From the NCBI GenBank assembly GCA_017311315.1, contig CM029627.1, positions 1,456,447 through 1,520,446 on the forward strand: a DNA stretch of 64,000 nucleotides. The letters are read 5' to 3'. A program made the translations under genes and the position numbers. The notes below the pieces were generated by a model. That model saw only the letters and a list, made by a program, of their open reading frames with translations, was not told the DNA's origin and did no database searches. The stretch comes from Dendrocalamus latiflorus (lineage: Eukaryota; Streptophyta; Magnoliopsida; Poales; Poaceae). Positions 46,117 through 57,534 of the stretch are shown here, piece by piece (the first letter of the stretch is position 1; every line of letters begins with the position of its first letter).

Positions 46117-46527
46117 TTTCTTTTCTTTTTAATTACGCAAAAGTAATTGTTTTAACTTTTTACCGCTGTTAAAAAAATCGTAGTTTCTTTAGAAGTTAAA
46201 AAAAGGCACGCTTGGTTCCCTCTCCTCTTGGGAACACGCACGATTGGTATTTGTTTCTCCTGGTGGGCTTCATCTTGGGCTTCTCCTTTCTTCTGCTCCT
46301 CTCTCCTCTTCAAGGCCCAGCCGCGTGTTCCGTGCCAAAAAAAAAAAAAAAGCCAGAAACGCATTGCAATTGCAGTTGCAGTACAGATCTGCTGCCTGCT
46401 GGCGTTTCGCTAGGCACGGCAAAGCGCGTGAGAAGAAACGACAGCAACCGTGGGCCGTGCTACCGGCGTAACCCCCATCCGTTCAGCTCAGCCCAAAAGC
46501 ACCCTTGTTAAAAAGAAAAAAAGGTAT
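46117..46527. other. Intergenic, nothing recognised
   Basis: Contains an A15-type tract near 46337 and short frames (up to 99 codons) with no domain. Confidence 0.3.
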
Positions 46528-47000
46528 CGATAAACATCACTCGAATATTTTTTTAACTATCATCCAAATTTATGGCTGTCGTAGCTACATACTAGACAGA
46601 AGAGAGGGGGATTGGTAGGAGAGGAAGAGGAGAGCATGATCTGAAGAGTTGGTGATAATGAGAGGATGTCCCTCCTTTGCCTCTCCTGGGGATTTATATA
46701 TATGAGTAGGGCAGAATGGGAAATCCCTATTCTACCCCTTAGTACTTACAAAGGATGAGGGTACATTGGTATATTTACACTGGTATATTCCTCTACACTA
46801 TTGGGCCTATTACATGTTGGACTAGTTGCACGGCCCAGTCGCGGGGGGTTGGGCCACCCCCACAACAATGGCCATTAGATTAAAGATCCTCCTCCAAAAA
46901 AATCTCCTCCCTCTAAAAAAGAGGCAGTTGGATCTCTAATCCAACGGTTTCAGATTTAGATGATTGTTAGGAAGAAATATTCAAGTGATGTTTAGACACA
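46528..47000. mobile_element. MITE family C, copy 2, split by a solo LTR
   Basis: Terminal inverted repeats AAACATCACTCGAATATTTT and (inverted) GAAATATTCAAGTGATGTTT, continuing inward about 40 bp. The centre shares TTGGATCTCTAATCC with the copy at 19644-19899. It is interrupted at 46577 by the solo LTR. Confidence 0.7.
46577..46867. mobile_element. Solo LTR (291 bp) nested in MITE
   Basis: Starts TGTCGTAGCTAC and ends CCCCACAACA (TG...CA), with 5-bp target duplications ATGGC at 46572-46576 and 46868-46872. A TATA-like TTTATATATATGAG lies near 46692. No primer-binding site or second LTR, so it is a solo LTR left by unequal recombination. Confidence 0.85.
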
Positions 47001-48757
47001 CACCCAAAAGAAAAACACACACACAGAAGAGGGTGGGAAGCTATCACGCATCTCCGCTTGCGTTTCAGCTCAAAACCAGCTACGGTTTCTGCAACGGCTC
47101 CGTTTACTTTTTTTGCTACACAAGGACGACGGTGCAGCCAACATCTCTGCACGGACAAACCGTAATTTGTGAGGAATGTTCTTGGTGGTGATTACCATTG
47201 GTACCACTAGGGTAGGACGAGTTTGGTAGGCTGATTTTGCTAGGGAGGAATAGATCATTCCTCATTTTGTAGGCTTAAAGAGTAGAAGAAAATAAAAAAG
47301 GAGGGAGGTCAGTAGTACCCAGTACAACTACAACACAATAATGCAACAAAAGGAAGGAAAAGGCGTGCCATATCTACGAATGGAACTTCTGAAGTGGACC
47401 TGAGCCTAAGGTGTAGTTCTGTTTCCAATTGTGCAGCTTGTGGGGGCTTTCAGAAGTGAAGTAAATGATTGCGATAAAGTATTTTTTTTCTTCTAAGATT
47501 GATTCATGTGCAACCCCCCCCCCCCCCCCCCCAATGCCCAGAGTGCCGCTGAAAAGGCTCCTCGATGAAAAGTGCAGAATTTTGGGGGAAGTGGCACTGC
47601 TGGATTTTTTTTTCATACAATAGTAACTGCACCTTTGCACACAACAACGTATAATACGAGCACATTCAAAAGATTTTATTTCGACACTTGTCATGAGACG
47701 ATACGAGCACGATCACTCACAGCAACAGCTGACCGGTCCCAGGTAGAACGGGGGTTGAACTGTGAAGTCCTTGGTAGAATGGCGTGGCCGGTCACTGCAT
47801 GCTGAAAGGGGGACCCGGCTTGTGCCCGGAAATGAGGAGGGCACTCCGGCAGCTACGGGACACAGTGTGCTCCATGGCATGCTACTAGCTAGCAACAGTG
47901 AGAACTGATTAATGAGTAGTTTAAAAAGTTAAGGCTTGATGATTAAGAAGGACCTTCTTGCCCTCGGCTTTGTTGCATAGCCCAAACAAAAGTTACAGAA
48001 CTGGAGAAATAGCGGCAGAAAAGGAGATGAGGAAAAAAACTGGGGAAGAAAAGGAAAGAAGAAAGGGAGAAGAGGGAACGAGCAGAGGTTCAGTGGGTGA
48101 GTGAGCCTGGCTCTGCCACTCTCCTCCGTCCTTTTCACATGAAGATGAGAAGAGGAGCTAAGCCCCCACTCACATGGAGAACTCTGCCACTCTCCCTAGT
48201 ACTGGCAGTACCTTACAGGCTTACTACACAGTACACACCCACCCACGCAAAACGCTCCACTTAGGGCTTCAGGATTATGATTTTAGCTATTGACTTTCGA
48301 TTAAAATTACATTGCAATAGTTATTGATTTTTTCTAAATTATTTAATAAAAATAGAAAAAAACCATTATATCATGACGGATAACTCAAATGAATAAGGGG
48401 AAAATGAAAAGATAAAGAAAAAACCAAAAACTAAAATAAATTAAAATTAAAAATCAATATATTTTAAATAGTTTTTAGTTTAAATAAAATAAAAATCGAA
48501 AAATCAGAAGCCGAAAACGTATGGAGCAGGCCTTGCTCCGTTACTCTGCAATGCCTGATAACTAGTAGCACGCACAGCGGTTAACGCATGCCACGGCCAT
48601 CACATCGAAAACGATGGAAAAGACGGGGGGAAACGCGCACCGCACGCAGCAACCGCCGTGCCATGTAAATACGGGCGCAACCCACACCGCCTTCGCTTCG
48701 CATCGCATCCCAATCCCCAAACGCCTTAGCTTAGCTTAGCTCTACAGCCAGCCAGCC
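47001..48757. other. Intergenic, upstream of trihelix gene
   Basis: Contains a C19 tract (47514-47532) and several frames under 110 codons without domain similarity. 48290-48520 is A/T-rich and ends with AGAAGCCGAAAACG, possibly a degraded family A copy. The last 100 bp (CTTAGCTTAGCTTAGCTC then the start codon) are the likely leader of the trihelix gene; no strong TATA box is seen. Confidence 0.35.
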
Positions 48758-50327
48758 ATGTCGGCCTCCGCCGACCCCTCGCCCTCCTCCTCCGCCGCCT
48801 CCCCGCTCGCCCTCCTCCGCCCGCACCTCACTCCGCCCTCCCCGGCCGTCGGGCCCGCGCCGCCGTCTCCGGCGTCCGCGCCCAGGGACTACCGCAAGGG
48901 AAACTGGACGCTGCACGAGACCCTCATCCTCATCACCGCCAAGCGCCTGGATGATGACCGCCGAGCTGGTGGTGGAGGCGGCGGCGTGGCCGCGGCGGGC
49001 GCTGGGGGGTCTCCGCCGACGCCGCGGTCGGCGGAGCAGCGGTGGAAGTGGGTGGAGAACTACTGCTGGAAGAACGGCTGCCTCCGCAGCCAGAACCAGT
49101 GCAACGACAAGTGGGACAACCTCCTCCGCGACTACAAGAAGGTCCGCGACTACGAGTCCCGCGCCGCCGCGGGCGCCCCCGGGGCCCTCCCGTCCTACTG
49201 GACCATGGAGCGGCACGAGCGCAAGGACCGCAACCTTCCCACCAACCTCGCGCCCGAGGTGTACGACGCGCTCTCCGACGTGCTCTCCCGCCGCGCGGCG
49301 CGGCGCGGGGGCGCGGCGATCGCGCCCACCCCGCCACCCCCGCTTGCGCTGCCGCCGCCCCCGCCTCCTCCGCCATCACCACCACCCTCCCCGCCGAAGC
49401 CTCTTCTCGCGCAGCCTCCGGCCGTGGCGCCACCGGCGACAACCGTTTCCGGTAACGGTCGGTGCGCGTCCGTACTTAATACTAGCAGCTGTTTATATCT
49501 ATGATCCATCCATACATTTACTGTTCGTTAACTGACAGGTGGGGCCGTGATTCGCAATGAGCTTAGTATTTAAGCCGCGCGTTATGATTGGGCGGGATCA
49601 GATTACTTGCGTTGTTATTATTTACCGCTGTGGGGTTGTCTTTTAACCTTTTTACTATGTGTTCCTCCCGGGGGTGGTAGTGGTAATTATAATGTAGGGG
49701 GTGCCTGCGATAATAAAGCTGCATATCATAAAGAAACAAAGGTTGCAATCACTTTTTAAAGGCTCGGCAAAATCCATTTGTAAAGCCTGAAAGCTTGGAG
49801 CAACTGAGCAAGCATGCAAGAAAGCACCTTTTGTTTTGTTTTCCTACTCGTGTATTAGTCTAGCATCTCTCTGTCTTCCGGTGGCTTTGTTTTCAATCAT
49901 AGTACGGAATGTAGTGTAGTGTAGTGCAGCGTACATTGATCTCAAGCAGCTAACGCACGCCTTGTGATCGGCTAAGTCCTGTCAATGATCTTCTCATGTA
50001 GCTGAGGAGCTGACCGGTTCGTCGGAGTCCGGGGAGGATGGCTCGGGCGGCGAGCCGGAGCCGAAGCGGCGCCGGCTGAACCGTCTAGGGTCAAGCGTGG
50101 TGCGCAGCGCGACCGTGCTGGCTCGCACCCTGGTGGCGTGCGAGGAGAAGAGGGAGCGGCGGCACAGGGAGGTCCTGGAGCTGGAGGAGCGCCGGCTGCG
50201 GCTCGAGGAGGAGCGCACCGAGGTGCGGCGCCAGGGCTTCGCGGGGCTCATCTCGGCCGTGAGCAGCCTCTCGACCGCCATCCACGCGCTCGTCTCCGAT
50301 CACCGGAGCGGCGACTCCTCCAGGTGA
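48758..50327 (+). CDS. SH4: Trihelix transcription factor, SH4/SHA1-like
   Basis: Two exons, 48758-49451 and 50002-50327, join in phase (one base plus two) to 339 residues. After a Ser/Pro/Ala-rich start, the trihelix (Myb/SANT-like) domain runs about residues 43-160: YRKGNWTLHETLILITAKRL, then RWKWVENYCWKNGCLRSQNQ with CNDKWDNLLRDYKKVRDYE, the three Trp-centred helices. YWTMERHERKDRNLPTNL follows, then a Pro-rich linker. Exon 2 encodes a basic patch (PKRRRLNRL, probable NLS) and a long charged coiled coil (ACEEKRERRHREVLELEERR). Family knowledge: rice SH4 is a nuclear factor needed for the grain abscission zone; a Lys-to-Asn change in its DNA-binding domain reduced shattering in domestication. 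Here the domain lysines (RKGNW, AKRLDD) are both Lys, the ancestral type. Orthology rests on sequence plus synteny with PAO4/PAO5/ARF12. Confidence 0.88.
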
Positions 50328-52312
50328 TCCACCACTGACTCATGAAGCCAAAGCTCGACCAAACAACGCGAATTTGAAGACGACCGTCGTCCGCATTGAT
50401 TCTTCTACCTTATAGCTAGCAGTAGCACCATTGCATGCATCTGCAGGGTCCAGGGACAGAGATGTAAATCATGGTGATTGTTGGGAAGGGGAGGCTGTGC
50501 CTATAATTTTTTGTGGGGGTGCATTGCATGGCACCGCATCAGTGCATGGATGCATGCATGTTCTTCAACTTTTTTTTTTCTCCTGTGCTTTTTCGTGCAC
50601 TTGGCTGCGCAGTGGTGGACTGTGGCACTATGATGATCGAGCTGCTGGTGTTGCATTCCTCGGGTCCTGAGTTTGTCGTGGACGGTGATCATGAGTGGCA
50701 CAGACGGGGAGGGAGGAAGGCCTCGCTGCCATGTGATCTCCGGCCGTGGGGCCTCCTCCCCTCCTGCACCGCAACAACTCCACTGCTTCTGCAATTGCTG
50801 CCACTGCACTGCTTTCTCTGTATTGGTATTGGGTGAATCAACGTTCGTGCTTTGCATGGAATGCCGCCTTTGCCCTCGTGTGTATGTGTACGTATATATA
50901 TATATCATATCACATCATCTACTGGCTAGTAGAAATCTAGCTACAGTACTCCACATGTATGACTGTTCAACGGCTACTCATGCAATCACCTGACCTGCCT
51001 CCTGCTATGTACTGTTAGGCCGTCGTGTAGAATAGACTGACTTGACTTATGAATCCACCGTACCGTATCTTAGCCATGCACATTTGTCTATCTGTACTCG
51101 TACCGGTTTTTCTTATTTTTCTCCGGTCGACCTCTTCCTTTGTTGCATCTCGCTGTCTTATTAGAGGTACGTAGTACCAGATCTCGATCTGGAGCTGCGT
51201 CGTATTCCCCTGTATCATCACCGGGTACCTAAAAGCACTTCTTCCATTTACCGACAATGGATTACTTAGGGCTGCCACTGCGTGTCTGTTATCTTTATTT
51301 AAATTCATACTCCCATATTAGATATGATATGTGTAAGAAATCTAAATCCATAACCGTATGTATTTAGATTTAGGTATAAAAAGAATAATATCTATTTACC
51401 CATCTTTATCCATATACATTCAAACATAAGGTTGAGGGTTTACTTAGATTATCCATAAGTTTAGACTACCCATACTCAGTTATTACTTCCTATAAAAACA
51501 TGTGCCACCTATGCCCGTCAATTTGCACAGAGTAGCTCCTCCATACACATAATCATTTTCAACAAATTTCAGTTGATTTTGTAAAACTTTTGTGGAGTGA
51601 ACGTGGGATTAAAATTTCACATTCCAAAATTTTATGAAAACTCTTTATAAAAGCATATGGAGCCCACGTGTGCCCCTAGCCTTGCTGGTTTATATATAGT
51701 GGCTCCCCTATACGTAAAATTATCTCCAGCAAATTTCAGTCGATTTCAAAAACGTTTATGGTGTGAACGTGAGGTAGAATTTTAAATACCGATGTTTTAT
51801 AAATATTTCCTTTAATAGATATAAATAAAATTAAGTGTAGGTTTAAATTATTCATTCCCTAACCAGTGGCACCCCTACGATTACTACTGCATGCCTGGTG
51901 CTCATCGGGACACCCGCACTGACGATCACAACATGAAAAACAGACATACGTACAAGCAGCACAACATCTAGTGATTTTGGTATTGAGCGTTCAGTGTGCG
52001 GCGGCGACCTCAGCGATCAACGACGGTCAGGTTTTTACATTGATTATCTTTTTACTTTTTCTGCTACCAGGCTCGCCTTACGGTGGCGGCGATGACGCCG
52101 CCAGCTTCAGGCTGACAAGGGTGGTGGACAACGATCAATATGCAGCGTTGCATGGACGCTCGGTGATCGAGTTAGGTTTTGGGGCAATCGGAGAGGAGGT
52201 ATGGTCGACGGCAACCAAGACGGCGGCAATAGGGTTAGGGTTGGGCAAAGGAGAGAAGAGAGGAGTGTGGATCATGCATACAGGAGGAAGGAGAAATGAT
52301 GACATCCGCAAT
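50328..52312. other. Trihelix 3' flank and intergenic DNA
   Basis: 50328-50950 is likely 3' UTR and flank. Frames of 76-135 codons there lack domains. 51530-51650 and 51710-51830 are diverged direct duplicates (CAACAAATTTCAGTTGATTT and CAGCAAATTTCAGTCGATTT). A 140-codon frame at 51971-52393 is open partly because of the 24-bp repeat at its end and is not taken as a gene. Confidence 0.35.
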
Positions 52313-52384
52313 ACCAAGATCTATAGGCTAAAAATTACCAAGATCTATAGGCTAAAAATTACCAAGATCTATAGGCTAAAAATT
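52313..52384. repeat. Perfect 24-bp tandem repeat, three units
   Basis: Three identical units each beginning ACCAAGATCTATAGGC and ending TAAAAATT (52313-52336, 52337-52360, 52361-52384). The length is a multiple of three, so it extends an open frame without meaning. Confidence 0.95.
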
Positions 52385-52424
52385 GTTCTTTGAAAAAAAA
52401 CAGTTGGTAGCCGCCCTAATCAAC

Positions 52425-52682
52425 TTGGCTTCGGCTTCTGGCTTATTTTTCACTATTCATAAGTTTCGTCTTTTTCTGAACTTTTGGCTTTTTGTTGAGC
52501 TTTTTTGCCGGTTCTTTTTTCCCGTATTTGTTTGTATTATACGTAATGGGCTAACATATTTTTATATTTTTTAAATTTAATTATGCTAAATAAGCCTCTG
52601 TCAGCTACAGTGTTTTTTTCAGCCAGCTACAGTGCTTTCATCCATAAGGCATGAGCTTTTCAGCCGAACCGATCACCACCTC
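52425..52682 (-). repeat. MITE-like repeat family A, copy 3
   Basis: Runs from GGCTTCGGCTTCTGGC to CAGCCGAACCGATCACC; very close to copy 2. Confidence 0.8.
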
Positions 52683-53237
52683 AGGTAAGCATGGAAGAAA
52701 CACAGACGGACGTGCGAAGAGGTAGTACAACGTTGCAATTTGTGGTCTTCGTGCGTTCGGCCGGACGGGGACCTATATATGCCGGCCGCCGGGGCATTTT
52801 TAGCATGCATGCGGATCGCGGGAGTGGATTTGGGTCTGCATGTTCTTTCGGCGTGCACCCTCTCCACACCATGCATGCTTTCCGCCGAAATTAAAAGTGG
52901 TCCAGCCATTTTGATGCATGCATGGAGCTAGTGATCAAATTAATCGCACACCAGCCGTACGTCTGCTAGCCTCCATCCAAAAGTCCACCTTTTAACAGTA
53001 CTGATTTTAGATTTAGTTCGATTTTCAATCTAAACTCCGAAAAAATTTTGATCGAAGACTTCGAGCATTCAAAACCGCCCATTTTATCCTCTTCACCCGT
53101 GGTTTGTATACGATGTGGCAGCGGTTTTTTAATCCATATCAGTAAGATGGACACACAAGCGGTGAGTTACCTAGTGCTACGTCGGACTCGGAGGAGGGCG
53201 GATTCAGGGAGGACCATCCAAGCATCATGCGTACCCA
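52683..53237. other. Intergenic, nothing recognised
   Basis: Short frames on both strands (up to 81 codons) with no domain. TGCATGCATGCGG-like tracts. No gene supported. Confidence 0.25.
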
Positions 53238-53513
53238 TAGGTTTACTCGATTGGGCTAAAATAAACTGGTTTATAGCCAAAATTATATTATAGCTGGATA
53301 AAATTTTACTCTAACTGATGATGGCTTATTTGGCGTAAATAAATTTTAAAAAATTAAAAATAAAAAGAAAAAACATGTTAGCCCTATCATATACAATACA
53401 AACGAATACGGGAAAAAAGAACCAATAAAAAACAAAAAAAAGACGAAATTTAGAAATAGTAAAAATTAAGTTAGAAGTTAGAAGTCTAAATCGAAATAAG
53501 CAGGGCCTAAACA
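53238..53513 (+). repeat. MITE-like repeat family A, copy 4 (diverged)
   Basis: Carries ACGAATACGGGAAAAAAGAA and AAAGACGAAATTTAGAAATA, with altered ends (AGTCTAAATCGAAATAAGC). Confidence 0.65.
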
Positions 53514-53692
53514 AAGATGACCTTGTTTGGGTTTGAGCAGGGCAAGAAAGAGGAACGATTCAATGCTATGTTCTTTGATTCGATGGCAATGGGTGCACGC
53601 GGGGATCATCCCCGGCTAGGTCAACAAGCCACAGGCGCACACCACCACCCTGCTGCTTCTTGGCGTCACTGGGGAGTTCCCTGGACGCTCCC

Positions 53693-54074
53693 CGGTGCAG
53701 ATTCTCTGACTTAGAGAAGCTAAGTCACCGTCACCGTGTGACTTAGCTTCTCTAAGCCGTTCATCTTCAGATCAACCGTCCAAATTTTTTGTAGTTTTTG
53801 ATTTTTGTACTTCTAGTTTTTAGTTTTATCTTTTTCTAGTTTTTTTTCTTTTTATATATTTCTTTATATTATCTGTGTTAAAATAACCTATTTTTTATTG
53901 AATAAAAAATAAGTTATTTTAACACAGATAATATAAAAAATATAAAAAGAAAAAAATCTAGAAAAAGATAAAAGTACAAACTAGAAGTACAAAAATCAAA
54001 AACTAAAAAAATTTGGGCGGTTGATCTTGAGATCTGACGGTGTATTAGCTTCTCTAAGTCAGAGAATCTCGCTC
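53693..54074. mobile_element. Mutator-type foldback MITE, 382 bp
   Basis: Arms of about 185 bp pair along their length, from GCAGATTCTCTGACTTAGAG on the left to CTCTAAGTCAGAGAATCTC on the right, meeting at a hairpin centred near 53910 (TTATTTTAACACAGATAATA). Flanks GGACGCTCCC (53683-53692 and 54075-54084) are identical, a 9-10 bp target duplication. The left arm also has a nested small hairpin (CTTAGAGAAGCTAAGTCAC with GTGACTTAGCTTCTCTAAG). Confidence 0.88.
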
Positions 54075-54335
54075 GGACGCTCCCGCCCTCTTGCTCCGGT
54101 CGAACCGTACTGCGGAGGCGGCGCATTGGAGTTCTGAACGTGGTATAGGGAATTTCCCTTGTCCATTAAAAAAAAGAGAGGAAAAGACCCACAAATATTA
54201 TTTAGTATTTTGTTGCTGTTGATGGGTGCTACGTCAATATAGATTTGCCTACTGGTACGCCATATCTGATCAAACCATCACGATATAGGTGCACCGGATA
54301 AAGTGAACGATTTCGTTAGTTTAAAACACCGAATT

Positions 54336-54615
54336 AACACCTCGTTCATTTCGATTTGAGCTTCTGACTTCTAGCTTATTTTTTACTATTCATAAATTTC
54401 GTTTTTTCTGAATTTTTAGCTTTTTGGGCCTTTTTGCCTTTTTTTCCATATTTGTTTGAGTTGTCAGTGATGAACTAACATTTTTTCTATTTTTAAATTT
54501 TTTAAAATTAATTATGCCAAATAAGTCACCTTCAGCTACAATTTAATTTCAGATAGTAACATTGTAATTTTAGTCATAAGTCACTATTTTTCAGTCCAAT
54601 CAAGCGGGACCTAAG
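54336..54615 (-). repeat. MITE-like repeat family A, copy 5 (diverged)
   Basis: Contains TTTTTACTATTCATAAATTT and TTAATTATGCCAAATAAGTC in inverse order, with weakened ends. Confidence 0.6.
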
Positions 54616-54687
54616 ACGGTTTAAATTTAAGATTGAAAAATAGTTTTTTTAGTATAAAACACTTCTCCCACTTTAATCGGTGCCTTA

Positions 54688-54963
54688 GGGCATCTGTAGT
54701 GTATGAAAATAGAGGGTCTTAAGCCACCTTAAGGTCAACCTTATACATTACAGGGGTGACCTTAAGCAGGCTATAAGCAAAAAAGGCTTAAGGCTGGTCC
54801 TCAAGCTAAAGACCTGGCCACAAGCATTAAAATACAATTTTTCTTTATCTGCCAAGTGGGACCGTCTTAAGGCCCCTTGGGTTATATACACTATAGAGTC
54901 AGTCTTAAGGTTTAGATGGGACCTACCTTAAGACCCCTTGGATTATATACACTACAGATGCAC
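54688..54963. mobile_element. Tourist-like MITE (GCATCTGTAGTGTA ends)
   Basis: 276 bp with inverted ends GGGCATCTGTAGTGTAT and ATACACTACAGATGCAC, flanked by TTA on both sides (54685-54687 and 54964-54966). Interior of CCTTAAGG-type palindromic blocks. Confidence 0.87.
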
Positions 54964-54966
54964 TTA

Positions 54967-56819
54967 TATATCGGACGGGGAATCAAACATGTAAGCAACA
55001 ACCAGCTACCTGCGTACGGCAACAATAATATAATGGAGTAGTAGCATATAGCTCGATCATGCATGTGGAGCTAGGATATCAATGCTCTAGTACATACTAC
55101 TACTCTAGTCTACTGATAGATGCTAGCTCCAGCTCTTCACAGAGATTCCCTCTGATTTGTTCCTTCTAGACCTGCTTTACTATCCTTCGCGCGCGAGAAA
55201 TAGAGACATAGTGTAACTAACTAGTTGCTAGTACTTTAAGGGCACCACTAAATGAGTGATATAAACTGTTTATAAAATATATTATATAGAAATTTTATTA
55301 AAATAGATGAAAGAGAAAGAAAGAGATCGGTCGTAATTCAGTTGAAACGCGAGAAAATAGTCTGCTATAGACAGTTTATATGCTATTATATCAATGTTGT
55401 ATATCTTTTATAGACTAATCATTACATACAACTTACAGATAACCCATTACAAAATATATTTTTGATGTTATCTACAGATAATATAAAATAATAATATAAA
55501 CAGTAGTTATCTGTACTACTGATGTATATCCCCTAACTTGAAGATCAATGCTTGGCCTTTTCTCCTGCACTTTGCTTGGCTTTATGAAAAGATATATCGA
55601 TCAGCAGCTAGCCTTTCGCGTAAGCCCGCAGTCAGAAGCGGCGAGACAGTGCAGTAAACTGACGGCAAGAGCAGACGCAAGCTCTCAACAGTCACCACGG
55701 GAAATCTGCGCGCGGCGTGACGGGAATGCCGTCGGCGACGTGCGGAATCGCGGGGGGATGCCACGCGCGGCGGAGGGCGTGTGCACCTGGAGGAGGGTGG
55801 ACCGCTGTGTTGTCAGCTTCCGGCCATCGTCTCCCAGGACTCGGTGGCCCTTGTCCCTTTGCGCCGTGCATCCGGCCCTCCAGTGGGTAGGGGCACCTCG
55901 GTCCTTCTGCGCCCGCGAGGCCACACGCCTCACAGCACAGCAGTTGGCCGGGCTGGCTGCGGCTGGGTAAAGAGAGCGAGCGCCGAGCGGACACAACCGG
56001 ATGGATGAACCAGCCATCTTGCCCGCCATTGTTAGCTGCAGATAAATAAGTAGCTACTGAACCTTACACACCCTCTGTTGCAACGTGCTACATATAAAAG
56101 TCATCTTCTTTATTACAAACATATCTTTATAAATGTTTAAAGAGTTGCATGATCTATTAATTGGAGGTAGTTATAAGCGTGAGCACCTGCTTATGGTGGA
56201 GGGTGGCTTTTCTGTGGGGTCAATTGACCTCATAGATTTTTATAAAATATATTTACTTCTATTGATAATTTTATAGAAATTTACATAAATTTAGTGATTT
56301 TAATAGGATTGACTTTACAGGATTTCAATCCTAACTACGCCGCTTAACATTGGTGTCTCATCAACTATGCTACAAGATTAGCACCCCCATCTATCCTACG
56401 TGACAGGAGAAAAACGATTTTCTTTTGCTAAACACCCCTCCAACTCCAAACACCCACATTGCAGATGACTAGTTTGAAATAGAATTTTTCTGAGTTAATA
56501 GATGCATCGCATCAACTCTAAAACATGATGCATTACCAAGGAGTGTGTATTCTTCCTAATAGATATATAGGCTTTTCATAGGGAAATGTGAACTTCTGTT
56601 CGCACAGAAAAAACCAATAACTTTGATTTGTTACTCTTTGGGAAAAACAGCATAAATCATTTAGTTCGTTAAGAAGTGGGTGAAGTATGATTCGCTCATT
56701 CAGCAAACCGTTGTTACCGAGTACCGACTTGCTTAGTGTACTCCATTCACAGATATTGTTTTCATTTCAGCATGTTACCTAATTAGACTTTCAAAAATTA
56801 TCATTGGTTTGCTCAATAT
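54967..56819. other. Intergenic with a GC island
   Basis: 55600-56030 is GC-rich with frames on both strands (up to 140 codons) but no recognisable domain; it could be a captured gene fragment, not shown. The remainder is AT-rich and unassigned. Confidence 0.3.
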
Positions 56820-57090
56820 GGCTTTTTTTGAGTGGTTTATGGCTGAAAAGCACGGTAATTGACTGAAAAAACACTGTAACTGGCAGAGACTTATTTAGCA
56901 TAATTAAATTTAAAAATTAAAAATAGAAGAAAAAACATATTAGCCCATCACGCATAATGCAAACAAATACGGGAAAAAAGAACCGGTAAAAAAGCTCAAA
57001 AAAGTCAAAAGTTCAGAAAAGGACAAAATTTATAAATAGTGAAAAATAATCCAGAAGCCAAAAGCTGCAGCCGAAACGAGCGGGGACTTA
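56820..57090 (+). repeat. MITE-like repeat family A, copy 6
   Basis: Clear copy in the same orientation as copy 1, with GGTTTATGGCTGAAAAGCAC near its start and GCAGCCGAAACGAGCGGG at its end. Confidence 0.8.
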
Positions 57091-57534
57091 AGCTAAACTA
57101 CGATCATTATTTTCTACTTGTTTAGAGTAAGATTACTTAAAAGTTACTTATTTAGAATAAGGGTTTTTTACATAACCTCAGTATTGCTTAACTATATTCT
57201 GAACATTCAATGTTATTTTATCTACATCAGCACCAGTAAACAGCAAAAAAGAAAACACTAGTAACCATTTCAGCTAGCATTATTAGGTGGCGCCGTTGAT
57301 GATTTTTTTTTGAACTCGCCGTTGATGATTTTTGGGTGGACACTGGCGGTGGTGAACGTATGGATCACTGTTTACACAGCTGTCACCGGAGCCAATGTTT
57401 TTTAAATTTCTCCCTTGAACATCTTTGTTTACATCTGCGGTCCCTCCATGAATTTACCGAGCTCGATAGGTATCAACTGAGCTAGGGAAACCTGACAAGT
57501 ACCTACTGAGCCCCCCTACGCGGCAGCAAGAGGC
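57091..57534. other. Intergenic, nothing recognised
   Basis: Contains a short local duplication (GCCGTTGATGATTTTTT, twice near 57290-57335). No gene. Confidence 0.3.

Noticed and set aside
48731..49509. Several long frames on both strands over the trihelix exon
   Set aside because: They are shadow frames of the GC-rich first exon; the 48758 frame alone has the trihelix domain and correct splice phase.
50513..50836. 107-codon frame downstream of the trihelix gene as a new gene
   Set aside because: Lies in the likely 3' UTR, low complexity, overlapped by other frames; no domain.
51971..52393. 140-codon frame ending in TKIYRLKI repeats
   Set aside because: The repeat is a 24-bp DNA tandem repeat, and the upstream part has no homology signal.
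55548..56029. 140-codon + frame and 114-codon minus frame
   Set aside because: They overlap on opposite strands in a GC island, with no domain; kept as an unassigned GC island.
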